Part shown: one piece after another, positions 21,826 through 32,647 of the stretch
Layout of the letters: every line of letters starts with the position of its first letter
How positions within the stretch are numbered: position 1 is the stretch's first letter
DNA from: Pholiota molesta
Lineage: Eukaryota > Basidiomycota > Agaricomycetes > Agaricales > Strophariaceae
Direction: 5' to 3'
DNA: 64,000 bases
Assembly (NCBI GenBank): GCA_014925825.1
Contig: JACGCK010000228.1
Location: 1-64,000 of the forward strand
Notes under the pieces: generated by a model
What the model saw: the letters and a program-made list of their open reading frames with translations, nothing else
What the model was told of the DNA's origin: nothing
The model's database searches: none
Position numbers and translations under genes: made by a program

Positions 21826-23662
21826 TTATTGCTCGCCCCACAAACCCTTCCGAACATCGTCTAAAAACTCTTGGTTCTTCACCTTGATTCGAGACCATGA
21901 GAGTACTAAAAACCCTCCGAAATCTTTCCACTCTTCGGGCCCGAGCGTATCAATCATATCACCTGGTCGGAACTCCATTTTCTCGAGCCGGGCACGATCA
22001 GTGGCGCTGATGTGATAGTGTGTGCAAAACTGATCCAGCGAGACATCAGGCACTCGCAAATGAGCAGAAGGCATCTTCGAGCCTATATCTGTAGTGAGAG
22101 AAGCCGTTGAGGAATGAACAGGAGCCATAGGAGCTGCAGATTGAGCTGCGAAGTGCGCGTGTTGCTGCTGTATCATACTCAATAGCATAACTTCAACGAG
22201 ACTAGAGGTTGTTGATGCAGGAGCCGGAGCCGGAGCTGGAGTGAGGACAGGAGCAGAGACAAGAGTGGGAGCAAGAGCAGCAGGTAGGGCACCAGAATCC
22301 ATGGCAGGAACTGTTTGTTCAGGTGGAGCTCGTAAGCGATGAGCATAGTCGAAGTGGGTTGAGACTGGAGGGTTCGTCAGAGTAGCTGTTCCTCGAGCCT
22401 GTGAATGAATAATCAGTCAGTTGCACCCAAAAGAAATACAAATCAAACCATATGTGAAGCCCAAACATTCATGCGAACACTATCAATGTCCCAGTGTATA
22501 CCAGTAGCATTTGTGAACACCCTTTTACCCGGAAAACGGGGGTTGTTGTCAAGCGGATAGGCCGCTTCGAGTTGTTCCTTGATTGGTCCGACTTTCTTGT
22601 CAAAAGTCACCTAAAATAAAGCGGCATCATGAGCAGATGAAAGCATAAGATAAAGTGGTGAAGTATACTCGTTGTTCAACAAGATGATCAGTCGTTGACT
22701 GTACTTCGATTCCAGCATAATCAAACTCTTTTGCGGGATTTGGCGCTTCGTTACCCTCATCCCAGAACTTATGAAGCCTATCAGAAGCTAGAACTTGACA
22801 AACAGGGAGTCTTACTAGTTTTTCGACAGGCTTGCGTGGAGGTGGCATCATCAACATCACCACACGACCCTGCTTCTTCCCAACAAAATGGTCGACCATT
22901 GAAGAGTAGCCGGTTTCACCCCCGAGGAGCAAAAGCGCGCTGCTCTTCGGTGTTTGGGGCTTCCAGGATATGGCATCTTCAATGATATTGAGAGCTGAGC
23001 AGGGTAAAGCTTGGGAGATCTTGACGATAAAAGTAGCATAGTTATCGGACGACAGGAACTTGAATGGCGGTCGCTGCAGATACTTCTCGTTTTCACTGAC
23101 TTTGGCCGGGCGTCCGCGCTGCTGAGGCGGAAGAGGTCGTTCAACCATGATATATGCCGTTATCTCCACCACACGAACAGGTTCCTCTGTCTCATCGTCA
23201 GACTGTACTACAGCTATCACAATGCGAATATATGCCCATTTCAGCAGACGGTTCTGTCGGGTGTTTGGGCGCTGCTCACCTTTCTTCTTCCTCTTTTTCT
23301 TTGTCTTCGTCTCTTTCTCTACCTCCTCTTCACTCTCCTGGACTTCATTTTCCTTGGCGGACTTGACTGCTTTTGAGCCAGCTCTTGTCTTTCGTTTCTG
23401 AGGCGTCTGAACACCCCTGGGAGGATTTTCTGCATTGAAGTTCCTAAATTTGAGAGCTAGATGCAGAGATAAGATATCAGAATAGATAAACCAGAAAGCA
23501 TATACATACGTTGTGGTTCCACAGCAGCTGGCTGCGAGAATGTTTGCCAGTCATCGGCTCCCCAGCTTGGGACTGAGAGTAGGTTGGGTCATCAAACTCT
23601 TGATCAGGGCCTTGGTCATCGTCGAGTTGGTCGAAGTTTTCATCAAGATCGCCGTCGGACAT
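21826..23662 (-). CDS. Accessory protein of the Tc1/mariner-like element, unknown function
   Basis: A spliced minus-strand gene inside the element. It starts at 23662 (MSDGDLDENFDQLDDDQGP) and has an acidic N-terminus. A Lys-rich segment (KTKKKRKKKGEQRPNTR) looks like a nuclear localisation signal, followed by a conserved-looking middle (KFLSSDNYATFIVKISQALP, HKFWDEGNEAPNPAKEFDYAG) and an exon VTFDKKVGPIKEQLEAAYPL with WDIDSVRMNVWASHM. The Pro/Ala-rich C-terminal exon ends in a compact domain (VSLDQFCTHYHISATDRARL, GPEEWKDFGGFLVLSWSRIK). Introns near 23509-23457, 22670-22620 and 22449-22400 are supported, but the first junction cannot be fixed in frame with the strongest donor (23509). No enzymatic motif is visible. 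A role in transposition or regulation of the element is inferred from position only. Confidence 0.6.
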
Positions 23663-23794
23663 GCTGTTGTGGTTGTAGGCAAGTCGTAGGAGCGTTGGAC
23701 GCGGCGAAACTCAAAATTGCCGCTTTTGGATAACTCAAATTCACGCGTTACTGATTTGTCACGAGTCTCAAGGTTTTCCGGAACGACTGTAATA

Positions 23795-24688
23795 GAATCT
23801 ATACATTATTTTGAGGGAAAGGTCGGGATGTCTTCAATGTTCATTGAATCGGTGGGCAATCGCCATGTCGCGTGCTTATCAGCCTTCCAATCCTAGACAA
23901 AAATTCCCGCTCCACACTTGCATCACTATTTTCGCTTTCGTAGCTTGCTTTTTTTGCCATTGTGCATTGATTGTGCGAGTGAAAAGCAGAAAGAAGCAAG
24001 TCAAAAAACCCGAGTACCTCTTGTTAGAAAGAAAAAGAAAAAAAGATGAAGTTTTCGTCTTTCTTAAGGAAGGGGGAAGATCCAAGAAGGTATTCTCTTT
24101 TTGCTTCTCTATTCTCGCCTACCTATGCTATGGACTCCCTATCTTTCGCCAATCGGGTTATCTATGTTTCTATTTCCCGAGTCAGAATCCTGACTGCCAT
24201 TTCTGTGTGCAAGCTTCATAACGGGGCTTGTGATATGCGATGATGCGGAAGATATGTTGCCAAAGCTGAGTGACTTGTGATGCTTGATCATGAATGACAG
24301 GACCTTCGCGACTCCGTCCGTGACCGTATCCCACAACCAACCCACAACTCGGATTATTTTTCTTCCACTCGAATGTTCTTACCACTATTCGGGGACTATT
24401 CGACCTTTTACCTGTGGCCTTTACGGTTGCAAAGAATCTGAAACGCCTCATGCACTCAACGTGTGTGTATTATAGGAAATCCGGACTCACACTGCTATAT
24501 CTCAATGACACTTACACATGCAGCTGCTTCGAAAACTGTTCTACATCCACGAATGTTACGTCGGTGTTAATTATCAGGCTCCATTATAACACTATCGTGG
24601 GCTCCAATATGATTTGTTATAAAAGTCTTATCCACCGTCTGTTCTCTGCTTCATTTCTCCCACCTTCTGATAAAGCTGGTTTTCACGT
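23795..24688. other. Spacer and leader upstream of the sulfite oxidase-like gene
   Basis: No gene recognised. Short frames at 23811-24221 and 24414-24833 lack motifs, and the latter overlaps the first exon of the next gene out of frame. Confidence 0.5.
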
Positions 24689-27096
24689 ATGGCAACTATA
24701 TCAGAGGAAAAGCCACACTTGGAGAGACTCGAGGAAGTTCAAGGATCTCAATCGATCAACTCCGTATACTCGCCATCCCTTGAAGGCTATAGTAAAGCAG
24801 ATTTACAGGTGCTTTTCGCTGATGAGAAATTAGGATGGGATGGGTGAGCGCAAAACTGTACTCGTAAAACAATCCACTGATGAGCTGTACTAAACTTAAT
24901 AGTTATATAGAATGGGAGGCCCGCCCTGAAAAGAAGGAAATTGCCCATGCGATTTTGGAGCAAAAGAGGTTTCCTTATCCTCCTGGTATGTCCGTTGCTT
25001 CTTTACTATTAGTGTATCACATTCGGTTGGTATTGGTATTCTATAACATTGCTGAGTACTCTTTCATGGGCGTCTATTTCTCGATTAAAACTCCGCAGAA
25101 TTTCAATTCGGTCCTCTTCCAACCACGAACCCCGTCCTTATTGGACATCGCTGGAAAGCGTATCATGAAACCCTTGGGTTGGGAAAGATTGTTGACTTCA
25201 GCTGGGAGACGGTACAGAAAGAGAAGCATGACATAATTCATCTCCTTGATTTCCCCTATAACGGCGAGACGAGGCGCTATCAGCTCATGGAAGGAAAACT
25301 GACGAACAATAAATATCACTTGTGAGTGTCTCTCTCACCTCGTTATGCATGTTCGCAAGGTATCTGACGGTATTGATTATAACTACAGTGTCCGTAATCA
25401 TGGTGGTGTCCCGGATATCCAGGAGGACGCCTTCGAACTTGAAATCGGGGGTCTAGTCAACAAACCGACCAAGATTTCGCTGAAAGATCTCAAGGATCCA
25501 GCGCAATTTCCTCAGGTTGAAGTCACTGTTACGCTTCAATGTAGTGGAACCCGTCGCATTGAGCAAATTCAGCAATATCCTGGCGATGGCGATGAGCTCA
25601 TCAACGCACCTTGGGGTAAGCGGACTTGTTTATAGTCGCCTATCAATCTCATATACTTACTGACGATTGTCGATCAACTTGAATCTTACTTTAGGCGAGG
25701 GTGCTATGTAAGTAAATTTTTGAGAGGAGTAAATCTGGTTATTCAAATTCGACTTCGAATTTAGAGGAACTGCCGTCTATCGCGGTGTTTCCTTGAAGAA
25801 AGTCTTGAAGAAGGCATGCGGTGGTATCCTTCCCAGCTGCCAGCATCTCGAGTTCCTCGGTGCTGAAACTTATTTCAAGTACGCCTTTTCTCTTATTTAT
25901 CAGGAATATTAATCGAAGACCTTCAAATTTTTTTAGGAAGAATAATGTTTATAACTACGCAGTCTCTGTCCCATGGCGGAAGGTGCGCCAAAGTGACGAA
26001 GTCATCCTTGCCTGGGAGATGAACGGCGAGCCGCTCCCCAAAATGCACGGCGCTCCTCTGCGTGTCGTCGTCACTGGCTACATCGGAGCACGGAGCTGCA
26101 AATGGGTCTACAAGATCAACGCGATTGCTGAGCCAAGCTTGGGCCCCGTTCAAGCACAAGAGTATCTCTACTACACTCCTCAGGTTAGTCGCCGTTATCG
26201 CGGGTCTGAAATGGTATGGCTGAGGCACGGTACTGTTTTAGATTGGCAAACAAAACTCAAAGTCCTCCAATGGATTCTCTATCCAGCAAATGCCCGTCTC
26301 GTGCGTATCTTTACTAATTGTATTCTGAAAGGTCTTGTCCAACGCATCGTTTAACTTAGGAGCGCCATCATCTTTCCAGAAGACAAGGAGGTAATCATAC
26401 ATAGCGGAAAGATCGCATTGCAAGGGTGGGCTTATAGTGGAGGCGGAAATTGGGTTGAAAGAGTAGAAGTCTCTCCCGATGGGTATGAAATCTGACTTCC
26501 AGACCAATTGCTTACCGTTGCTGAATTGTATTATAGCGGCCATGTATGGTACGCTGTTGCTCAAGAAGACATGACGGAGAAGGTACGTGTCGTCGTTGAT
26601 TTATAATTTCTATTACTGATGTATGACATTTCCGACAGCACTACCACGCCTGGCGCCTGTGGAAAATCGACTTGCCGGTGGACGCAGAAGGATGGCTCGA
26701 ATTCTGCGTACGAACCTGGGATTCTTCCAATAATACTGAGCCCACTTTCGTTCGGTCCGCATGGAAGTGAGTCCGTCGTATTAGGACACTCTGCCAGGCA
26801 CTCGGACTCTAATGATTATATCCCTCAATAGCTGGGATCTGCACGTCACTTCTTCTGCTCATAGGTATGTATCACGCTCGATAGTGACGGACCTATATCT
26901 GTGATTTATTATTTTCGATAGGATCAAAATTTATAGCGTCAATAAATCTCGCCCCGCAACTGCGAAGCGTCTCGAAGAGTTGAATGAACGAGGAATCGAC
27001 TTCAATCCTTTGACCCGCCCTCTTGAATTCACACTTGAGAATTTGGATGATTACCTCGCTGCAGTGCGGAAATATCCTAGAGAGCCTTTGAGTTGA
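24689..27096 (+). CDS. Sulfite oxidase-like molybdopterin oxidoreductase
   Basis: Thirteen exons (24689-24843, 24903-24985, 25099-25321, 25389-25615, 25695-25707, 25765-25878, 25937-26183, 26242-26300, 26360-26482, 26537-26582, 26639-26766, 26832-26864, 26922-27096) join in frame to about 541 residues. The Moco-binding domain shows FVRNHGGVPDI, the molybdenum-ligand cysteine in TLQCSGTRR (near residue 205) and KWVYKINAIAEPS. The Mo-co dimerisation domain follows (IALQGWAYSGGGNWVERVEV, HYHAWRLWKIDLPV). By family it oxidises sulfite to sulfate using molybdopterin. There is no cytochrome b5 domain and no clear mitochondrial presequence, so it resembles the plant-type, heme-free enzyme; a related Mo-dependent activity is possible. 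Exon 5 is only 13 nt. It lies between paralogues A and B with no obvious functional link. Confidence 0.88.
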
Positions 27097-28011
27097 ACTT
27101 GTATGATTAGTATGAGGGAATTATACTATGTACGTTCGATGTACGTTGCAACTTGTACGCAGTTCTCCCCAATCAAAGAACTGTAACTTGTACTCTTGTT
27201 CTTAAAGTTGGTCTAATACTTATCACATCACCAATTTTCTTGGATAAATAAATTTCTATTACATAGTATCACATACTCACTAAGACTAGAACCTCTGTGG
27301 CAGTCAGAACGTAGCCGTACAACTCTAATAAGTGATAGGTCTGGCTTGGGAGTCTGAGCGGCACTGGCAACAGTGGCAGGGAATGGACGGCACGGCAGTA
27401 TAGATGCGGGAAAATGTTACGTGATCAAATTCAACTACTTATGTACTTTGCCAATTCCAACGTCGTCCTCAGAGGCTGTCAGAGCCATCCATGATCCCAG
27501 CATTGAATCAGATACATTGACATCCCATTGTTTCCTTGAGCTCTTTCTCTCATGTACGCCTGTATTATTCTTGTGGCGATGGCATATGGTGGAAACACAG
27601 CCTCCCATATATGACAGGTGAGTAATCCTCGTATAAACAACCCCGATTCAAGTCAGCGCAATTAACGCAATTTGTGCCAGAGACTTCACATAATTGCAGA
27701 GCTCATTCGCGATAATCAAGTTCTCTAGACACCCGAAGAAGTCAGGACAAACGTGAAAGAGATCTGGGAGACTGTTGTTCTCTACGGATTTTATGGCCAA
27801 TCAGGAGCATGACGTGCTGTCTCTTCTAAGTTCAATAACGGTTCATATAACGTAGAGCTATATCTGGCTTCTCCATATGGTTCTAGGCGGTCACTCGCGC
27901 GTTCCTTTGATTTTGAGAGCTTAGTTGCTCTAAAATCCCACTACATATATTTGGACGTATTACTTGAAGACCTCAAGGCCTCATCTATCAAGCTACGACT
28001 GCGCTAACAGA
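27097..28011. other. Upstream region of paralogue B
   Basis: Intergenic. It holds the conserved element at 27403-27424. A probable leader exon ends ATATATGACAG and is followed by a GTGAGTAAT donor near 27619, matching the leader upstream of paralogue C. No separate gene is supported. Confidence 0.5.
27403..27424 (+). promoter_or_regulatory. Conserved upstream element of paralogue B
   Basis: A 22-bp block, GATGCGGGAAAAT followed by GTTACGTGA. It matches 32214-32235 upstream of paralogue C at 19 of 22 positions and lies about 600 bp (B) and 410 bp (C) before the start codons. The ACGTGA core resembles binding sites of bZIP or bHLH regulators. No equivalent was seen upstream of paralogue A. Confidence 0.5.
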
Positions 28012-31000
28012 ATGAAACAGAATAACAGAGGGAAGCAGAGGGCGCATCTTAGGGTGAGTGCTCGGTTTTTCTGAGGTTGATCATTCATAATCTGCTACGC
28101 ATTCATCTCCAGCAACCTCAAATCCAGGAAGGCACAAGTCATGACTTGTCTGTGTATCGACCAAATTATCAAGAATATCCTAGGAGTTATCAGCGACAAC
28201 CAATACAGCAAGCGAGCACTAGCTCGGTGATGCAATATCCGCATCGAAACTCGTGCGTCTGCTGATCGTCTGCCAACGCTCTCTCATTTAAAAGCGTCGC
28301 CTCAGGTTTCTAGACCGACCCTATGGAAGTTTCTTAGAAAGCCCGGCTCAACACCAACTCTCATCATGGCCGAATAATAATTCGCTACCATATTACACTC
28401 CCGACAATCAGTAGGTCCTAATCTCTCTTTCACACCATCAAGATTTATGAACTAACGGAATTTTTGGATGTGATAGGCTAGCAACCGCGCTGGGAAAAGT
28501 GGGATTAAAAAACAGCGGAGAGGGTAGAGAAGACCGTTGGGTGAGTGCTCTGATTCTTTAGGCTGCTCAGAGCTAACTTCATTGTGTTTGTCTACTCAGC
28601 TATCCCAAATCCAGGCTGGCCCGAGTCCTGACTTATCCCTATATCAACCAAACCATCAACCGCATCAGAGAGAAGATCCACTAACCAGCATTCAGCGCCG
28701 ACAACATGCGAGTACAAGCTCACTCGTTCAATATCCACCATCAAATGCTTACTTGTCCAACAATACCTCGTATCCCAGGCCTCGAGAGGGCCACTCAGGG
28801 AGTTTCTTTGAAGGCTCTAGCGGCGTCGAGATTAATGGAGGAAAATTCAACCAAACATATGGTCATCACACAAACGTGACGATCCATGTTAATCGTGCGT
28901 TTTGCTGTTTTGCATCGTTGGAACGTGCTCATATCTTGTTTCGTTAGAACCCCGTGAAGATGACATGTCCATGCAGCACCCACTTCGACCCGTATGCGAA
29001 AAATTTCGTACACCGTTGGCAATCTCATTTACGCTTCGTTCATTCAGGCTTTATCACCTCCGTTGCGAGCAGCAAATTCTAATCTCGCATCGCTTCCTCC
29101 ACAAGATATCCTCCATGGCCATTTTTCTTCCATGGCCATGTCCGAGCAACTGGTAGGTCTATGTCGGAGTTGAACGTTCCAAAAATTTGAATGACACGCG
29201 CAGCCCTCGCCCTCCATCCGTAACATCGTATCGTCTCCTATTCAAGATATTCGGCGCGGTCAACTTCCTTCTATGAGCATGCACGAACAAGGCGTGAGTG
29301 TTTTGGGGGTCAAATACTTAAATTTTGCATAACATATATATAACGCAGCCCTCAACCTCCATCCGTAACATCGTGTCGTCTCCTATTCAAGATGTTCGGC
29401 GTGGTCAACTTCCTTCCACGAGTTCCACGAGCACGTACGAACAAGGCGTGAGTGTTTTTCAGGTCAAATACTTAAAATTTGCGTAACATATATATATATA
29501 CGCAGCCCTCAACATCGACAACTATATACGCCCCTGAAAACGGCAACAAAATCTACGAGCGACATCTTGGGCTGACGCAAAGAGGTTTTCCTCTCTGGAT
29601 TCCAGAGCCAAACAGAAACTTGCCTATGCCTTATCGACGCAAGGGCATCAACATAGGTGACGTTGGCATCATCACGCCTACTGGCGGTTTCTCGTTTTTG
29701 TTCAACATATGCCTGCCGCATGATCATCCCATCAACCCTCGGACGCTTCCTGAAGGCTTTGCTCCCATCTACCCACCCATCGAACCCATGGATTTTCGGC
29801 AATATTCAGAGTGCAAACCCGAGAGTTATTTGGCGAGTACGGCTATCGAAAAGGTCCACAACGACCCCCCATTCCCGTAAGCCGCAACAAATTCTATGCC
29901 CATTTTATGAGTCGCACTCATATCAATCTGTAGTGGGTTATCATTCGTAACCTCTGCCGCGGAAGGCGCCGTTCTTACCCTCCCAGACGGTGCGATCTCC
30001 CGTGATCTGGAGAACACTCCGCGATTCAGAGCCTACGCTGCCGCAAATATCGAGAGTTGGTATCGCTATATCAACGGACCTCGCGGGCGCGAAGCGAAGA
30101 ATGGCGAGGTCCGTCTCGTCATCGGTTGCGACAAGGCGACTTCCTGGGGTATGGCGGTCACTACCAATATGAGTCGAGACAAGGCACACTACCTCAAGTA
30201 CCGCTCTGTCAACCAAGATGGTTCAACACGCGCGCCGATACCGCTATATAAGTGGGAATATACGGGATTGGCGCAGGCGAGGGTCGGGCCTGACCTCCCG
30301 GAGATCGAGGATTTGAAGAGAAACGACGATTCGGACGAGGCGGTCGAAGGGAAATACTGGAATCAGTGCTTATTCATCCGCACGCTCAATCTTACGCTCA
30401 ACCATAATACTTTCGCACAGATCAGCCGCGAGCTGGAATTTGCGCAGATCCAGGAGGAGCAGCAGTATCGTAATAGGGGTGGGCCCAGGAATTTGGCAGG
30501 TAATACTGCGCACGCTGGCGCTCAGGAAGGTGGTTCTGGTCTCCAATCGGGGATGAGTTCGTCAGCTCAGACACGGTCGTCCTCCGTGCCTTTGGGACCT
30601 GCGATGGAAAGAATGGCTGTGGATGATGTTGTAAAAGAGCATATGACCATGTCGAGATCACCAAGTTCCCCAGTAAGTTTTTACTGGTGAATCTGAGGAT
30701 ACAGCTTTTTTGATTCTAATCTAGTTCTTTAGAACTCCCATCCCTCTGATGTTCTGAATGAATTACTGTTACAGAAGGTAGATTTTAGATCAATATCATG
30801 GACCATGTTTACAGTACATAATTGAAATGATCTGATTTGCCTAGGTTCCGAACAGTCGACTTGTGATCACTCAAGACGAAGATTGGTGTTCTGTAATTAA
30901 GCAGGTATGTACATTTCCGTTTTTAATTCTGAAACTGAATATTCAAAATGCTCTTTTTTGTCCAGGATGATGAAGTCATGCCAAATCCTTTTGAGATTGC

Positions 31001-31814
31001 TGCACGTGTTTTAGCTGCTCATCGTATTAGAGAAGACAATGGTGAGTGTGTGTTGCTTTTGCTGCAACCCTATTTGTATATACTTTTGACGATATTCAAA
31101 GGTATTGTTTTTCTGGAACCAAAGAAGGCATGCTTCCTACTTTGTAAATTATATCAACTATCATTTACCTTAGATCACTCATAGGAACGACGCTCATTGT
31201 CCCTACGCCATCCCGGTCCAAACCCTCTGCAGGCATCACCTTGGGCCGATGCGACACATGCCTTCAACGCCGCTGTCCGTAATCAAGCGGGTCATTTGCT
31301 AATGAATCAAGTATCCAATCAACTCCAAACTGAACCAATGCAGGCTAGCCCTTCCACATCCCGTCTATATTCTCAGGCGGCCCATAACCTCCCGAGTCCG
31401 TTGAGCTTCACGACTCCGTTCGACCTTTCGAATCCGTTCACAACGCCGACTTATCCTCCCTTATCAACACGGAAGTCGCGACGCCCGTCGAAACACGTCC
31501 ACTTCCCCGTCGGAAAAGGGCTAACCGAGGACATTCAAGAGCATGACGAGCGCGAACCGCCAGTGAAGCGAACCACCACCGGCGAAAAAGGCAAAGGCAG
31601 AAAGCGAGAGCCCTCCAAGCAAAGCCCTCTAGGGCTAACCGAGGACATCCAAAAAGACGACAAGCGCGAACCGCCAGTGACGCGGCCCATCGCCGCCGAG
31701 AAAGGCAAAGGTGGAAAGGGAGGAGAGACCGCCAAGCGAGGCTCTAGGCTAACGAAGCAGGTCCATTTTAGCCCCATACCTGGCGAACTGGATGAGGTCG
31801 AGCAGCGGCAGTGA
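28012..31814 (+). CDS. Paralogue B of the Agaricomycete family of unknown function
   Basis: Sixteen exons can be joined in frame (28012-28053, 28113-28252, 28306-28410, 28477-28540, 28600-28894, 28948-28991, 29048-29152, 29204-29293, 29349-29447, 29506-29876, 29934-30672, 30733-30777, 30845-30904, 30966-31041, 31102-31127, 31185-31814), about 976 residues. The order matches paralogues A and C: disordered N-terminus, beta-like motif (GSFFEGSSGVEINGGKFNQ then TYGHHTNVTIHVN), domain I (about 329-451), domain II (about 452-698), the SRLVITQDEDWCSVI/HRIREDNGIVFLE block, and a basic tail. Exon lengths 371, 739, 45, 60 and 76 equal those of A. B alone has a duplicated N-terminal module (QPQIQEGTSHDLS and LSQIQAGPSPDLS), a duplicated exon (29204-29505), and a repeated C-terminal GLTEDIQ...REPPV unit. 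The last intron (31128-31184) appears to be GC-AG. Confidence 0.75.
29204..29505 (+). repeat. Tandem exon-plus-intron duplication in paralogue B
   Basis: Exon 29204-29293 with its intron to 29348 and exon 29349-29447 with its intron to 29505 are near-identical copies (145 and 157 bp). Both exons encode SIRNIVSSPIQD(I/V)RRGQLPS and end in YEQG or HEQG, and both introns share GTGAGTGTTTT and CAAATACTTAAA. Frame and splice phase are preserved in both. Confidence 0.9.
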
Positions 31815-32647
31815 AGCTTGAAGGGCAGTGAGCAGGGCAAGACGTTGCGTGAATAACTGTGATGAAGCGGATTCGGGGCCTGCTTGTAGCATCCCGTTAC
31901 ATCTCGGAGGGAACAGACTAGCTCTCATGCGGATGCTAACGGCTCTATATTCAACATTCGTCATATACAACCTTGGATGCGAGATACTTACATCGAGTCC
32001 GTGTGAGGGTGCAAGTGGCGACAGCCACGCAAAAGCACGCGTCACATAGAAGCTCGCCAGCTTCTGGAAAACAGTTTAATAGTGATAGAGGTTGGACAGA
32101 GGAATAGTATTAGCCCATAGACTCGTTACCCGCTGAAGAATAGTTTTTATGAGGAAGAGGAGGAGCGGGGCAAGCCTTAGCCTGTACATACGGCTACATA
32201 CGGCCGTAATAATGATGCGAGAAAATATCACGTGAGTTGACCGAACGACATTGAGTTTGAGCTTGAACCAAGCTTGAACTTATGATACTACATACTTGTT
32301 ACTTCCACGAATAAGTACCATCTGCTTTCGAGCTGCATTGTTTAGTCTCTTCTCTATTTCTTCTGGCGTATAGGAAGGATCTGGGAAGGATGTAAGATGC
32401 ATCTCCCAAGATGAAGCAGATATCTATGACAGGTGAGTAATGCACAGGCTGATACTATAAATACCCTCAACGCGTTACTGAACAGGCTATGTAGTTGCGT
32501 CCCCTTGGGCCTTCTGGCTTCACACGGTTGTACCCTCTATTCCGGGGGGGCTGCCGACTCTGGATTTCGCTGGATTTGAACGTATTCGAAGCCCTCATCT
32601 ATCCATTTCTTCGAAGCGTTGTACCCCGAAGAGCGAAGAATTGCGAG
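31815..32647. other. Upstream region of paralogue C
   Basis: Intergenic. It contains the conserved element at 32214-32235. A probable leader exon ends ATCTATGACAG followed by a GTGAGTAATG donor (about 32431) and an ACAG acceptor (about 32485). No other gene is supported. Confidence 0.5.
32214..32235 (+). promoter_or_regulatory. Conserved upstream element of paralogue C
   Basis: GATGCGAGAAAAT followed by ATCACGTGA, the counterpart of 27403-27424. It contains the E-box core CACGTG. Confidence 0.5.

Larger units (their letters stand above)
20533..23792 (+). mobile_element. Tc1/mariner-like element with two convergent genes
   Basis: The element is 3,260 bp and flanked by TA on each side (20531-20532 and 23793-23794). 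Its terminal inverted repeats are TTACAGTCGTTCC followed by GAAAACnTTGAGACT, 28 bp with two mismatches between ends. It carries a DD34E transposase on the plus strand and a second spliced gene on the minus strand, with the two stops 49 bp apart. Most Tc1/mariner elements encode only a transposase, so the second gene is notable. Confidence 0.88.

Noticed and set aside
27080..27096. Peroxisomal signal on the sulfite oxidase-like protein
   Set aside because: The C-terminus is ...REPLS; PLS is not an accepted PTS1 tripeptide.
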